Shown here piece by piece: positions 16,663 through 25,224 of a DNA stretch of 64,000 bases. A program made the position numbers and the translations under genes. The notes beneath the pieces were generated by a model. That model had not been told where the DNA came from and ran no database searches. It saw only the letters and a list, made by a program, of their open reading frames with translations. Source of the stretch: Pontiella sulfatireligans (GTDB lineage Bacteria > Verrucomicrobiota > Kiritimatiellia > Kiritimatiellales > Pontiellaceae). The stretch is from assembly GCF_900890705.1 (NCBI RefSeq), contig NZ_CAAHFH010000001.1, positions 372,001-436,000 of the forward strand. Direction: 5' to 3'. How positions within the stretch are numbered: position 1 is the stretch's first letter; every line of letters begins with the position of its first letter.

Positions 16663-17240
16663 AGAAGTCTTTTTATAGCACTAATGAACTTCGCGGGTTG
16701 GGGCTAAAAGCCTTCGGGGATAATGTGTGTATCAGTCGCAATGTATCCATTTACAATGCGGAAGCCATTTCTATAGGAAATCATGTCCGTGTTGATGACT
16801 TTTGCGTTTTATCTGGGGGAAAGGGCATCACTATTGGTAGCTACATCCAAATTTCCCCATTCTCGATTATCTATGGCAGTTCGGGGGTGGTGTTGGAGGA
16901 TTACAGCGGTCTTTCTCCGCATTGCACGATTTTTTCCGAGTCAGATGACTTTAGCGGAAATTCGATGATTCACCCGTTTTTCCCAGCGGAGTTCAAGCCC
17001 GGCTATATTAAAGGCCAGGTGACATTGCGGAAATATGTGCAGGTTGGTGTTGGTTCTGCAGTACTTCCAGGTATTGAGTTGGGAGAAGGTGTCGCCATTG
17101 GTGCGCATTCTCTAGTGACCAAGGCCTGCGATCCATGGGGGATTTATGCTGGAATTCCAGCTAAGCGAATCAAGGAACGGAGTAGAAAACTTATCGAACT
17201 GGAACGGGGTTTTAGGAGCCAATTAAAGGCGGAAGAATGA
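16659..17240 (+). CDS. Hexapeptide-repeat (LbH) acyltransferase, probably sugar N-acetyltransferase
   Basis: About 193 residues with isoleucine-patch hexapeptides (for example ISIGNHVRVDDFCVLSGGKG, then IQVGVGSAVLPG-type repeats), ending in the usual IPAKRIKER tail. The ATG at 16659 overlaps the aminotransferase stop as ATGA and has GGAG upstream. The overlap makes N-acylation of the 4-amino sugar the simplest reading; O-acylation remains possible. Confidence 0.8.
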   Translation: MKKSFYSTNELRGLGLKAFGDNVCISRNVSIYNAEAISIGNHVRVDDFCVLSGGKGITIGSYIQISPFSIIYGSSGVVLEDYSGLSPHCTIFSESDDFSGNSMIHPFFPAEFKPGYIKGQVTLRKYVQVGVGSAVLPGIELGEGVAIGAHSLVTKACDPWGIYAGIPAKRIKERSRKLIELERGFRSQLKAEE

Positions 17241-18196
17241 TGATGAATGAGTCCCCGATGATGGATTTTTCAATTGTAGTCCCCGTTTATTTTAATGAAG
17301 GGAGCCTGGAAGCTCTGTATGACGAACTGGACAGGGAAGTCTTTCAGGCGTTATCGGAGTTTGCTGGCGAAATTATATTTATTGATGACGGCTCGGGCGA
17401 CCAGTCTTATGCCGTGATGGAGTCGCTACAGAACAACCATCCAGACCGCATTCGTGCAATCAAGTTGTCTAGGAACTTCGGTCAGATCAATGCCATCTGG
17501 TGTGGGTTGACCCACGCTCGCGGGAGAGCAACTGCAGTTATCTCGGCAGATGGGCAGGATCCTCCAGAATATCTGAGGAAAATGTTATTAGAAAATCTGC
17601 GAGAGGGAAAAGAGGTTGTCATTTGCACTCGGGAAGAGCGTGAAGAATCAGCTTGGCGTAAATTTACCTCCAGTTGTTTCTATTGGTTTATGCAAAAATT
17701 GTGTTTTTCGAACATGCCCGTTGGGGGATTCGACTTTTTTTCACTAGGAACAAAATCGCGAGAAGCGTTGCTTAGGAATTATCAGAGTCATGGTTTTTTG
17801 CAGGGGCAGATTCTTAGGCTGGGCTTTGAACCTCTCATGATCCAGTACACTCGACGTGCACGGGAGCATGGCAGGTCGCGTTGGACCTTTGCCCGGAAAG
17901 TGACGTATTTGCTGGACGGCATAATCGGTTATTCCTTCCTCCCCTTGAGAATGATGGCCTTGCTCGGCATATTGATGGCGCTCGCAGGCTTTGTTTATGC
18001 CTTGGTGGTATTGTTTCACCGTTTATTTTTTGGAAATCCGCTGCAAGGCTGGGCGCCCTTGATGATCGTGATTCTGGTTATGGGCGGTGTACAGATGGTT
18101 ATGCTTGGAATTATTGGCGAATATTTATGGCGTACGAAGGCGCAAGTGACGGCAGAGCCTCCTTATATTGTTGAAGCCATTTTGCAGGCTGAATAG
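17237..18196 (+). CDS. GtrB/ArnC-like polyprenyl-phosphate glycosyltransferase (GT2)
   Basis: 319 residues. A cytoplasmic GT-A domain contains FIDDGSGDQSYAVMESL and SADGQDPPEYL (the DxD-equivalent). Two C-terminal hydrophobic hairpins (about 235-255 and 270-290) end in LGIIGEYLWRTKAQ, typical of the DPM1/GtrB/ArnC group that loads a sugar onto undecaprenyl phosphate. The start overlaps the acyltransferase stop (ATGA), and its own stop overlaps the gtrA-like start. This couples sugar synthesis to lipid loading. Confidence 0.85.
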   Translation: MMMNESPMMDFSIVVPVYFNEGSLEALYDELDREVFQALSEFAGEIIFIDDGSGDQSYAVMESLQNNHPDRIRAIKLSRNFGQINAIWCGLTHARGRATAVISADGQDPPEYLRKMLLENLREGKEVVICTREEREESAWRKFTSSCFYWFMQKLCFSNMPVGGFDFFSLGTKSREALLRNYQSHGFLQGQILRLGFEPLMIQYTRRAREHGRSRWTFARKVTYLLDGIIGYSFLPLRMMALLGILMALAGFVYALVVLFHRLFFGNPLQGWAPLMIVILVMGGVQMVMLGIIGEYLWRTKAQVTAEPPYIVEAILQAE

Positions 18197-18609
18197 TGCG
18201 GCGCCATCTTCTTAAACTTATTCGTACACAGGTGTTCCGCTTTTTACTGACGGGCGGGTGGAATACGATCTTTTCATATGCGTTGTTTTCTGGATTGTAC
18301 TTTGCATTCTCGGAAAAGGTGCATTACATGGTTATCCTGACGGTTTCCACGGTTCTCGGTGTTACCAATGCTTATGTCTGCCATAAATTTTTTGTTTTCA
18401 GAACAAAAGGGAACTACCTGAGGGAATATCTAAGGTTTTACGCCGTCTACTCGGTTCAGATTGTGATTAACTATATCTCGTTGCCACTTTTGATGAAATC
18501 TGGGATGTCGCCCTATCTCGCCCAAGGATTGATTGTTGGGATAACGACAGCGGGAACATATTTAGGCCACAAACACATTTCATTTGCATCACCGAAGAGG
18601 CAACTTTAG
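18196..18609 (+). CDS. GtrA-like membrane protein
   Basis: 137 residues with four hydrophobic helices. It opens with FRFLLTGGWNTIFSYALFSG and has the family pattern NAYVCHKFFVFRTKGN, then GTYLGHKHISF near the end. GtrA-type proteins are thought to flip or support the sugar-phosphate-polyprenol made by GtrB. The GTG start shares a base with the previous stop (TAGTG). It is the middle gene of a GtrB-GtrA-GT-C trio. Confidence 0.85.
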   Translation: MRRHLLKLIRTQVFRFLLTGGWNTIFSYALFSGLYFAFSEKVHYMVILTVSTVLGVTNAYVCHKFFVFRTKGNYLREYLRFYAVYSVQIVINYISLPLLMKSGMSPYLAQGLIVGITTAGTYLGHKHISFASPKRQL

Positions 18610-18697
18610 GCAGTAGTTACATTTCTTGAGGATGTTAAGAAGTGCTCTCTTTATTTCACTAGCAGCGCAGTGTGTTGCAGGGGTAAAGGATTTTCAG

Positions 18698-20212
18698 ATG
18701 AGACTTACGAATAGATTTGTTTTTTTTATTCTAATAGCGTCGTATTTTTTGTTCCAAGCGCTTTTTTTAACGTCAGTTACGAAGGTTTGGATGGACGAGT
18801 CGTGGTATGCCAATGTGTCATACAATTTTGTGCAAGGTAACGGGCTTGTTGATACGGTAGCCCAAGATTCCACCCCGTGGGTGACCTTTTTTTATCCGTT
18901 TATTATGGGATTGTTTTTTAAGGTGTTCGGGACAACGGTTTGGATGGGCCGATTTGTTTCGGTACTCGCCGGTAGCATTGCTCTTGCCGGGTTTTTTCAA
19001 ATTCAGCGGCTATGGAAGATCAAGCCCCTTATCATTTTAGTGACGGGCATTCTGTTCATTATTTCGAATGTCTATTATGTGGTTTTTCGAACGATCCGCC
19101 CTGAAGCATGGTGCGTGGCTTTTGCTATTTGGGGATTTTTCTTTCTTGCCAGAGGAGCACAGAAAAATCGTAGCACCGACTTTATGCTCTCGGCTTTGCT
19201 GACTTCGTTCGGAGTGATGTGTCATCTGAATGGAGTGCTTTATGCCCTTCTCTATGGATTGTTTGTTTTCGGGTATTCGTATCGGAATAAAAAGGTGGGG
19301 TTTGCTGTAGGGTATGCAGGAATCGGTGTGATGTGCGGTTTGGCGTGGCTGGCCTATTATACAATTCTTTGCAAATCCAATCTAATGGATTTTTTAACAG
19401 GAACAGCTTCCGCTAGAACTATTGCAGGAGAAGACTCTATGCTTAATGCAGTCTGGCATGCGTTTGAAACATTCGCATTCAACTATTCTCTGGGGCTGAA
19501 GCGGGTCTTTATTTTTGTTTTCGAAATTGGAGTGCTGGTGGCAGGTCTTTCTTTCTGGAAGCGAGATCGTCGGTTGTTTTTTACTGCTTTGAACGGGTTA
19601 CTCTTTTTTCTGATAGCGCTTGTGTTCTTCCAGCCCTTCGCAACCCGGCATTTTGGGGAAGTGCTTTTTTTTGTTTTGCTGACAGTATCCCTTCTTCTGC
19701 AACAAGTTGATTTACCAAAGTTGATTCTAGCAGGAGTTTGTCTGATGGTGACATTGTATGGGTTGAATAATTTGGCTGGAACAGCGTATTTGGTATTTCG
19801 CGATTGCCGTAATACTTCTTTTTATAAAATCACCGCAGAACTTGAGCAACAGATTCCTGCGGGGGCGAAGGTGATTTCACTGATGCCTTTTTGGTTCGGA
19901 CTGATGGATACGGATTTCTATAGCGAATCCACCCGATGGTCGCAAAAGGGGTATGAAAGCTTGAATGCGTTCCTTCTATGTGGTGAACCAGATTACGTGA
20001 TACTTTCTCCATACCTTCTTGAGGGAAAGACCGGAACGTCTGGACGGAAAGAACTCACATCTTCAGCCAGTAAGTTAAGGGCGTTCTATGAACAAACCAG
20101 GGATTTTTCGAAAAAGAATGGTTCCATTGTTTCCGTTGTGGAGACAAAGGGATATGACCGGATAGAGATTTGGAAAATCAATGCTTGTATAGATACATCC
20201 CAGCAACCTTAG
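18698..20212 (+). CDS. GT-C membrane glycosyltransferase (ArnT/PMT, GT39-like)
   Basis: About 504 residues with many hydrophobic helices. The first periplasmic loop has VWMDESWYANVSYNF, containing the acidic pair that is catalytic in GT-C enzymes, and FRTIRPEAWCVAF follows. Such enzymes take a sugar from a polyprenyl carrier on the outer face of the membrane. AAAGGA six bases before ATG 18698 supports this start; the frame is open back to 18626. It stands where the serotype-specific transferase lies in gtrABC operons. Confidence 0.8.
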   Translation: MRLTNRFVFFILIASYFLFQALFLTSVTKVWMDESWYANVSYNFVQGNGLVDTVAQDSTPWVTFFYPFIMGLFFKVFGTTVWMGRFVSVLAGSIALAGFFQIQRLWKIKPLIILVTGILFIISNVYYVVFRTIRPEAWCVAFAIWGFFFLARGAQKNRSTDFMLSALLTSFGVMCHLNGVLYALLYGLFVFGYSYRNKKVGFAVGYAGIGVMCGLAWLAYYTILCKSNLMDFLTGTASARTIAGEDSMLNAVWHAFETFAFNYSLGLKRVFIFVFEIGVLVAGLSFWKRDRRLFFTALNGLLFFLIALVFFQPFATRHFGEVLFFVLLTVSLLLQQVDLPKLILAGVCLMVTLYGLNNLAGTAYLVFRDCRNTSFYKITAELEQQIPAGAKVISLMPFWFGLMDTDFYSESTRWSQKGYESLNAFLLCGEPDYVILSPYLLEGKTGTSGRKELTSSASKLRAFYEQTRDFSKKNGSIVSVVETKGYDRIEIWKINACIDTSQQP

Positions 20213-20224
20213 TTTCCTTGACCC

Positions 20225-21358
20225 ATGAAGTTTATTATTACATCGCTCACGTCTTGGGACGAAATCCCCAGGGCTCGCCATCAGGTAACGGAAGCTTTGG
20301 TCCAGGCTGGGCACGAGGTTGTGTTTGTTGAAAAAAATCGCGTGGGTCGACTGCGGATTGAGACAAGGAAGGAAAAACCAGGACTGACTTTGGTATCACC
20401 GTTTTTCCCTCTGGATTATCGATTTAGATTCAGGATTCCGGTCATCAATGAGTTTTACCAGACATGGTTGTTTCGCTTGATGCGGAAAAGGTTTGGGGAT
20501 CAGCTTGTGCTCAATTTTGACTTCACAGCTCACCTGCTGGAGAGGTACTTCAAAAGCATGGTGTACTATTGCAATGACGAATATATTGGAAATAGTAAAT
20601 ATCCTGTTTGGCTGATTAACCAGTACCATGGGATGGTCGAGCGGTGGGTTGCCAAGCAAGCCAAGTTATGTGTTGCGACCTCCAATCATCTTGTCGAAAA
20701 GTTGCAACAGTTCAATCCCTCCGTTCATCTGATTCCACTGGGTGGTCCTGATCCAGACAGAATAAACGCAACACGGGACTTTGGAAAAAAAGCTTTTATA
20801 AAGATCGGGTTGATGGGAACGATCAAGGCCGATTACGTGGCTCCAAAAGTCATAAATAGGTTGCTTGATGAAGATGACTTCAATTTGACGTTTATCGGTA
20901 GGATGGAATCTGATTTTCTTTCCCTCATCCAAAAGAAGGATAACCTTGAAGCCAAGGGTATTTTAATCGGAGAGGCCTTATATGCTGAAATGGCAACCTT
21001 TGACGTTGCGATTGCACCTTATGAAGTAGAATGCATAAATGCAGGAGGAACTCCGAATAAACTATTTCAATATTTGGCTTGTTCCTGTCCGATTGTTATA
21101 TCCAACATTCCAAATGTACAAAACAGGAAATTCCCTCCTGGAACCGTATATATTGCGGCGGATGAAGAAGAATTCGTAGGAATGATTCGTAAAGCATATG
21201 ATGAGGACTGCCTTGAATATGCTCAGGCACGTTTGCAATATGCTGCGGATAATACTTGGGAGAAGCGCATTCGGCAATTTCTGTCATTGCTGGAGAAGCA
21301 GCATCTTCTGTCGGTGGCGGATGAGCCGACTCCACAAAGAACGCTAGCGAAGAACTGA
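20225..21358 (+). CDS. Glycosyltransferase family 4-like
   Basis: 377 residues. KFIITSLTSWDEIPRARHQV opens the N-terminal domain, MVYYCNDEYIGNSKYP lies in the middle, and INAGGTPNKLFQYLACSCPI is the donor-site segment. No good ribosome binding site is visible; it follows the GT-C gene by 12 bases. The following glycosyltransferase starts five bases after its stop, so the pair is probably co-translated. The sugar is unknown. Confidence 0.75.
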   Translation: MKFIITSLTSWDEIPRARHQVTEALVQAGHEVVFVEKNRVGRLRIETRKEKPGLTLVSPFFPLDYRFRFRIPVINEFYQTWLFRLMRKRFGDQLVLNFDFTAHLLERYFKSMVYYCNDEYIGNSKYPVWLINQYHGMVERWVAKQAKLCVATSNHLVEKLQQFNPSVHLIPLGGPDPDRINATRDFGKKAFIKIGLMGTIKADYVAPKVINRLLDEDDFNLTFIGRMESDFLSLIQKKDNLEAKGILIGEALYAEMATFDVAIAPYEVECINAGGTPNKLFQYLACSCPIVISNIPNVQNRKFPPGTVYIAADEEEFVGMIRKAYDEDCLEYAQARLQYAADNTWEKRIRQFLSLLEKQHLLSVADEPTPQRTLAKN

Positions 21359-21362
21359 TCCC

Positions 21363-22547
21363 ATGAACCTCCTTTACATTACACATCACACTCGGACGAG
21401 ATCTTTTTCAAGAATCGGTAATCTGGCGCAACGACTTGCGAACCGAGGCCATACAATAACTGTGCTTTGCATTTCGGATGTTGCTCGGATCGGCATCAAG
21501 GATAGTGTTGCTGACGGAATTCGCTACGTTGAAATGCCGGACCTGTTGCCGGGTAGGCTTAGGACTGGTTGGTGTCCTTGGAATGCGATGAATCGCTGGG
21601 TATGGCTTCGGAAAAGCTTTAATTATGATCTAATCCATATTTTTGAAACACGTCCGGCCACAATCCATCCGCTACAGCTGGTGTTGCTTAAGAAGAAGCT
21701 TCCACTAGTTATTGATTGGATTGACTGGTGGGGGCGAGGTGGGATCATTACGACCAACCGACCACGGTGGTATCAGATCCTGTTTGGCGCGTTTGAAACC
21801 TTTTATGAAGAGCATTTCCGTACATTGGCTGATGCGACGACTGTCATATGTACAGCACTTGGGCACAGGGCGGAGGGTTTGGGGATTCATCCAGACTCAA
21901 TCTTTAAGGTACCGATCGGTGCCGATACGGAAGCCATTCCTTTTGTTTCAGTCCAGACGAACATGCCGGAGTTCGGTTTTTCAGAAAATGATCGAATTGC
22001 CCTTTTTTCCGCGATGGATGCTGTCATGGATGTCGAATTGGTTTTTAGTGCCGCAAAGAAGGTCAAGGCCAAATGCCCCGACTTTAAGTTGGTGATGACT
22101 GGCAATGGTGCAGAACAATTAACCAGGCGGGCCACGAAGATGGGTATAGGGGGCTTCTTCGTGCATCTGGGAAGGTTACCTCAAGAACAGTTTGTGAGGG
22201 CGCTGACCTGTGCCGACGTTTTTCTCCTACCTTTTTCCGACGAGGTCTACAACCGGGGTCGGTGGCCCTGTAAGATAGGTGATTATTTAGCCGCTGGGCG
22301 TCCTGTCATTTCCAATCCCGTTGGTGAGGTTCGGAAAATCATGGAGAGGCATGACGTGGGAGTGTTGACCGAGTTTAATCCTGATGCATTCGCAGGTGGA
22401 ATCCTTCAGGCTTTAGAAACCCCCACGCATGCTAAAGAGATGGGTGCTAATGCTCGAAAGGTTGCGGAGACTGATCTCGCATGGGATGGAATAATCGATG
22501 AGTTGGAACGCGCCTATGAATATGCAGTGCAACACCAGCGGACTTAA
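21363..22547 (+). CDS. Glycosyltransferase family 4
   Basis: 394 residues of GT-B fold: the N-terminal LLYITHHTRTRSFSRIGNLA, HIFETRPATIHPLQLV in the first domain, and PCKIGDYLAAGRPVISNPVG as the C-terminal nucleotide-sugar site. It is the last gene before the accessory zone; a dense repeat cluster starts about 30 bases after its stop. Confidence 0.8.
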   Translation: MNLLYITHHTRTRSFSRIGNLAQRLANRGHTITVLCISDVARIGIKDSVADGIRYVEMPDLLPGRLRTGWCPWNAMNRWVWLRKSFNYDLIHIFETRPATIHPLQLVLLKKKLPLVIDWIDWWGRGGIITTNRPRWYQILFGAFETFYEEHFRTLADATTVICTALGHRAEGLGIHPDSIFKVPIGADTEAIPFVSVQTNMPEFGFSENDRIALFSAMDAVMDVELVFSAAKKVKAKCPDFKLVMTGNGAEQLTRRATKMGIGGFFVHLGRLPQEQFVRALTCADVFLLPFSDEVYNRGRWPCKIGDYLAAGRPVISNPVGEVRKIMERHDVGVLTEFNPDAFAGGILQALETPTHAKEMGANARKVAETDLAWDGIIDELERAYEYAVQHQRT

Positions 22548-22579
22548 CCTGTCGTAACTTTTGACCGGTTAAGGCATGT

Positions 22580-22705
22580 GAGGACAGAAGACAGAGGTCG
22601 GCCACCGGCTCGTAGGTCAGGGGCGCTGGTGAGTAAGAGTGTAAGTGAGTGTGGGTGTAGCTGCGATCCATAGCAGAGAACGGAGGTCAGAGGACGGATG
22701 TCAGC
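22580..22705 (+). repeat. Mixed heptamer and octamer word arrays
   Basis: Heptamers of GAGGACA/GAGGTCG type lie at 22580-22600. Four octamers in phase (GTGAGTAA, GAGTGTAA and two variants) lie at 22629-22660. Four more heptamers of GGTCAGA type lie at 22678-22705. The stop codon of the antitoxin gene on the minus strand (22701-22703) lies inside the last heptamer, so the array reaches into the gene. Confidence 0.75.
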
Positions 22706-22991
22706 TTGCTTTGGACTCGACGAGTTCGCCTTCAACATACTGGTGAATCATCGAGGAGATCAGGGTTTGGTAGGGGAGCCCTTTTTCCAAGGCCTTTTTT
22801 TGGATGCCTTTTAGATCGTGGTCGTAGAGGCGAATGGTTACCCGTCGGTCTTTTCGCAAGGTGTTGCGCGCTATGAGCTTTATTTCATCGATTTCTTTTT
22901 GGGACGGGGAGCGTAGATTTACGGAGCCCTGTTCGTAGTCCTCAATGATCTCGTTTTCTTCTTGATCAATCTGCGTTTTCATCGTGTTCAC
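22701..22991 (-). CDS. Ribbon-helix-helix antitoxin (BrnA/CopG-like)
   Basis: 96 residues: an acidic N-terminus followed by RRVTIRLYDHDLKGIQKKAL and a second helix with YQTLISSMIHQYVEGEL, the beta-strand/helix/helix of RHH DNA-binding antitoxins. It lies downstream of, and overlaps by 26 bases, the BrnT-like toxin gene, matching the toxin-first order of brnTA. It should neutralise the toxin and repress the operon. Its 3' end is made of repeat sequence. Confidence 0.8.
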   Translation of the reverse strand: MNTMKTQIDQEENEIIEDYEQGSVNLRSPSQKEIDEIKLIARNTLRKDRRVTIRLYDHDLKGIQKKALEKGLPYQTLISSMIHQYVEGELVESKAS

Positions 22992-23253
22992 TCCTGTAAT
23001 CGCGCGTTGCTTTTCTGCTGGGTATAATGGTTTTTAAAAAAACGCAGTCTTTTCCGATTACATACGGCACAATATATATGTATTCGTCGATGTTCACAAA
23101 ATAGATGCGTTGCCCTGGGTATTTCTTTTGGTTGGGGTGGTCGGCCACCTTCCAAACAGCACCCTCGGACAGATGAAAAAGAACTTGTTCAAAAGAAACG
23201 CCACGTTCCCGTTTTAGTTGCTCGTTCTTTTCCGGATTCCATTCGTAGCGCAT
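22966..23253 (-). CDS. BrnT-family ribonuclease toxin
   Basis: 95 residues, the usual size. MRYEWNPEKNEQLKRERGVS is the standard BrnT entry (W-x-P-x-K-N, H/R-G-V-S-F), and the rest fits the small RelE-like fold with QRIYFVNIDEYIYIVPYVIG. BrnT toxins cleave mRNA. A divergent or overlapping promoter would lie in 23254-23290, where TGTACA and TGTGTACG form an imperfect dyad. Confidence 0.75.
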   Translation of the reverse strand: MRYEWNPEKNEQLKRERGVSFEQVLFHLSEGAVWKVADHPNQKKYPGQRIYFVNIDEYIYIVPYVIGKDCVFLKTIIPSRKATRDYRSEHDENAD

Positions 23254-23826
23254 AGGAATCTTTGTACATCCTTTGTGTGTACGGTGTCAATTTCGGAACA
23301 GGAGCAATTTGGCAGATGATCCTTCGAGATTGCTCAGGACGGGCAGAGATCCTGTGAAGTGCGCGTATCGTACCCCTTCGGCTTGACTCTTTTTATTGTG
23401 TGAGTAGTGTCTGCAAATTGAAACTTGGGGATTCAATATGCAGAGGTATATAGGGAGTGAATAACGACCAATCCACCAGAGGCACGGAGTTTTTTAAAGG
23501 TCTTTTACTCTGTGTCCCTAGCAAAGCGGGTGGTGAAATAGTTAGTCCACTGCTGAATTACTCCATCAAGTGAGTGCCTCAGGCAACATATCTCATGACT
23601 ATCAGTGTCCATCTGTGTCCATCTGTGTTCATCCGCGGCTCCATTTTCCTGTTTAGGGTAAAGCATCGCTGGGGTTGGCTTTGTTCTGTCCCTAATAATT
23701 CTGTCGGTTTTTTCGTGTTTTTTGAACCCCTCCTTTCAGTCGTTATTTTCTGCGAAAATTATCGCTCGCTTCGCTCATAGGTGGTTAAACTCCCCGTTGT
23801 TTTTTTAATTCAAAAAGGATTCGTAT
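23254..23826. other. 573-base gene-free stretch between brnT-like and rmlB-like genes
   Basis: No supported gene. It contains the second copy of the rmlA-breakpoint repeat (23459-23479), an AGCGGGTGGTGAAATAG box (23525-23541) shared with 25102-25119 and, inverted, with 24811, and a decamer array at 23601-23640. An AAGGA just before ATG 23827 is the ribosome binding site of the next gene. The region looks like accumulated repeats around a toxin-antitoxin insertion. Confidence 0.6.
23601..23640 (+). repeat. Four-unit decamer array
   Basis: Four in-phase 10-base units: ATCAGTGTCC and then ATCTGTGTCC, followed by a one-base variant and a diverged ATCCGCGGCT. The ten-base period equals about one helical turn. 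Similar word-like decamers are common in intergenic DNA of environmental bacteria; this statement comes from memory, not from a search. Confidence 0.75.
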
Positions 23827-24759
23827 ATGAAAAAATTACTAGTAACAGGCGGATTGGGATTCATTGGATCCTACTTTGTGGATATGGCGTTGAAGCGGGG
23901 GTATTACGTGATCAACGTGGATAAGATGACCTATGCGGCGCGGACGGATGTGGATTTCCACGAACGGGATAATTATGAATTTATCGAGGAAGATATTGCC
24001 ACGATGTCACACATCCCGCCGGGGGTGGATTATGTCGTCAACTTTGCGGCGGAGTCGCACGTGGATAACTCCATCCACGCGAACGAAGCTTTTTACAACA
24101 GTAACATCGGAGGCGTTTACAACATTCTTGAGCTGATCCGGGCAAAGGATGAAACGGACCGCCCGATCCTGTTCCATATTTCCACCGACGAGGTGTACGG
24201 CACCGCGCATGCCGGGTCTTTCACAGAAGAGGACAAGCTGTTGCCTTCCAATCCTTATTCCGCCACCAAGGCCGCTGCCGAGCAGCTTATTTTTGGCTGG
24301 CGCCACACCCATGGCATCAAGGCGATTATTTGTCGCAGCTGCAACAACTATGGCTTTGGTCAATATCCGGAAAAGCTGCTGGCTAAGACGATTGAATTTT
24401 TGCTCAACGGAAAGAAAATGACGGTGCACGGCGACGGCACCTATCTGCGCGAATGGATCTATGCGGAAGATAATTGCGAAGGTCTGCTGACCGTGTTGGA
24501 GAAAGGCGAAGAGGGGCAGGTCTACAATGTTTCTTCCGGCGAAGAGCACTCGGTGATCGATGCGGTGAAAATGATTGTGGCAGAGATGGGCATGACGGAA
24601 GAAGAAGCCCTGGTTCACATCCCCAACCGCCCTGGCCAGGATCTGCGCTATTCGGTCGACTGCTCCAAGGCCCGCGCCCTCGGTTGGGCTCCGAAAACCA
24701 CGCTGAAGGAATATATTCCGACCTATATTGAATTATATAAAAAGAAACTCGGTCTTTGA
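23827..24759 (+). CDS. rmlB: dTDP-glucose 4,6-dehydratase-like SDR enzyme
   Basis: 310 residues, slightly short for RmlB. The NAD loop TGGLGFIG is at residues 7-14. The catalytic S-T-D-E is at 119-122 in HISTDEVYG, and the Y-x3-K pair is Y144/K148 in YSATK. NNYGFGQYPEKLLAKT matches the RmlB substrate segment. It makes the 4-keto-6-deoxy intermediate needed by both deoxysugar branches in this window. Related SDR 4,6-dehydratases or epimerases are less likely given the T-D-E triad. It has a good AAGGA site. Confidence 0.8.
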   Translation: MKKLLVTGGLGFIGSYFVDMALKRGYYVINVDKMTYAARTDVDFHERDNYEFIEEDIATMSHIPPGVDYVVNFAAESHVDNSIHANEAFYNSNIGGVYNILELIRAKDETDRPILFHISTDEVYGTAHAGSFTEEDKLLPSNPYSATKAAAEQLIFGWRHTHGIKAIICRSCNNYGFGQYPEKLLAKTIEFLLNGKKMTVHGDGTYLREWIYAEDNCEGLLTVLEKGEEGQVYNVSSGEEHSVIDAVKMIVAEMGMTEEEALVHIPNRPGQDLRYSVDCSKARALGWAPKTTLKEYIPTYIELYKKKLGL

Positions 24760-24765
24760 TTTGGG

Positions 24766-24830
24766 CTAGCCACAAAAAGGCGCAAAGAAATCGCAAAGAA
24801 AAAAGTTTACCACCCGCTGCGCTAGAGAGG
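24766..24830 (-). repeat. Composite word repeat, inverted copy
   Basis: Begins with AGCCACAAAAAGGCGCAAAG (near-decamer phasing of CACAAA/CGCAAA words) and continues into TTTACCACCCGCT. Read on the minus strand it is the same composite (CTCTCTAGC, then AGCGGGTGGT) as at 25060-25130 and 23501-23545. It lies directly after the rmlB-like gene. Confidence 0.6.
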
Positions 24831-25040
24831 CCCGGCCAGCGGGCTGAGGGGTAGAGAGGTTTTAGCTGTGCCCGGAATAAACGGCGCTGTCGTCGACAGC
24901 AACCAGCTGTTAGCTGCTGGTATTGGATGGCTGGATCAAAAAACAAACCCGTTTGCTTTTCTGCTCCTTCCATCAAATACATTGCCGTTTATTCCCTCTC
25001 TCTGTCCGCCTCCCATTCTCTAATGAGTGCAACGAATGGT

Positions 25041-25130
25041 TGTGAAAATAGTTCTGTTAATCTTTCCTCTGACTCTCTCTGTGCTCTCTAGCTCCTAGAG
25101 GGAGCGGGTGGTGAAAAATAGTTCTGTTTA
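25041..25130 (+). repeat. Composite word repeat with GTGAAAATAGTTCTGT boxes
   Basis: TGTGAAAATAGTTCTGTTAA at 25041-25060 is echoed by GTGAAAAATAGTTCTGTTTA at 25111-25130. Between them lie CTCT words and a small hairpin GCTCCTAGAGGGAGC (25091-25105) leading into GCGGGTGGTG. The whole 24760-25224 gap (465 bases) shows no gene besides these repeats. Confidence 0.55.
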
Positions 25131-25224
25131 TTGAAGCGTTCCTTGCAGAAACTATGTGCATCCGCACATTATTTGCAACTTTGCTTTCAGGTGTCTATCA
25201 GTGGTTAGATCTGGAGATTTGAAT

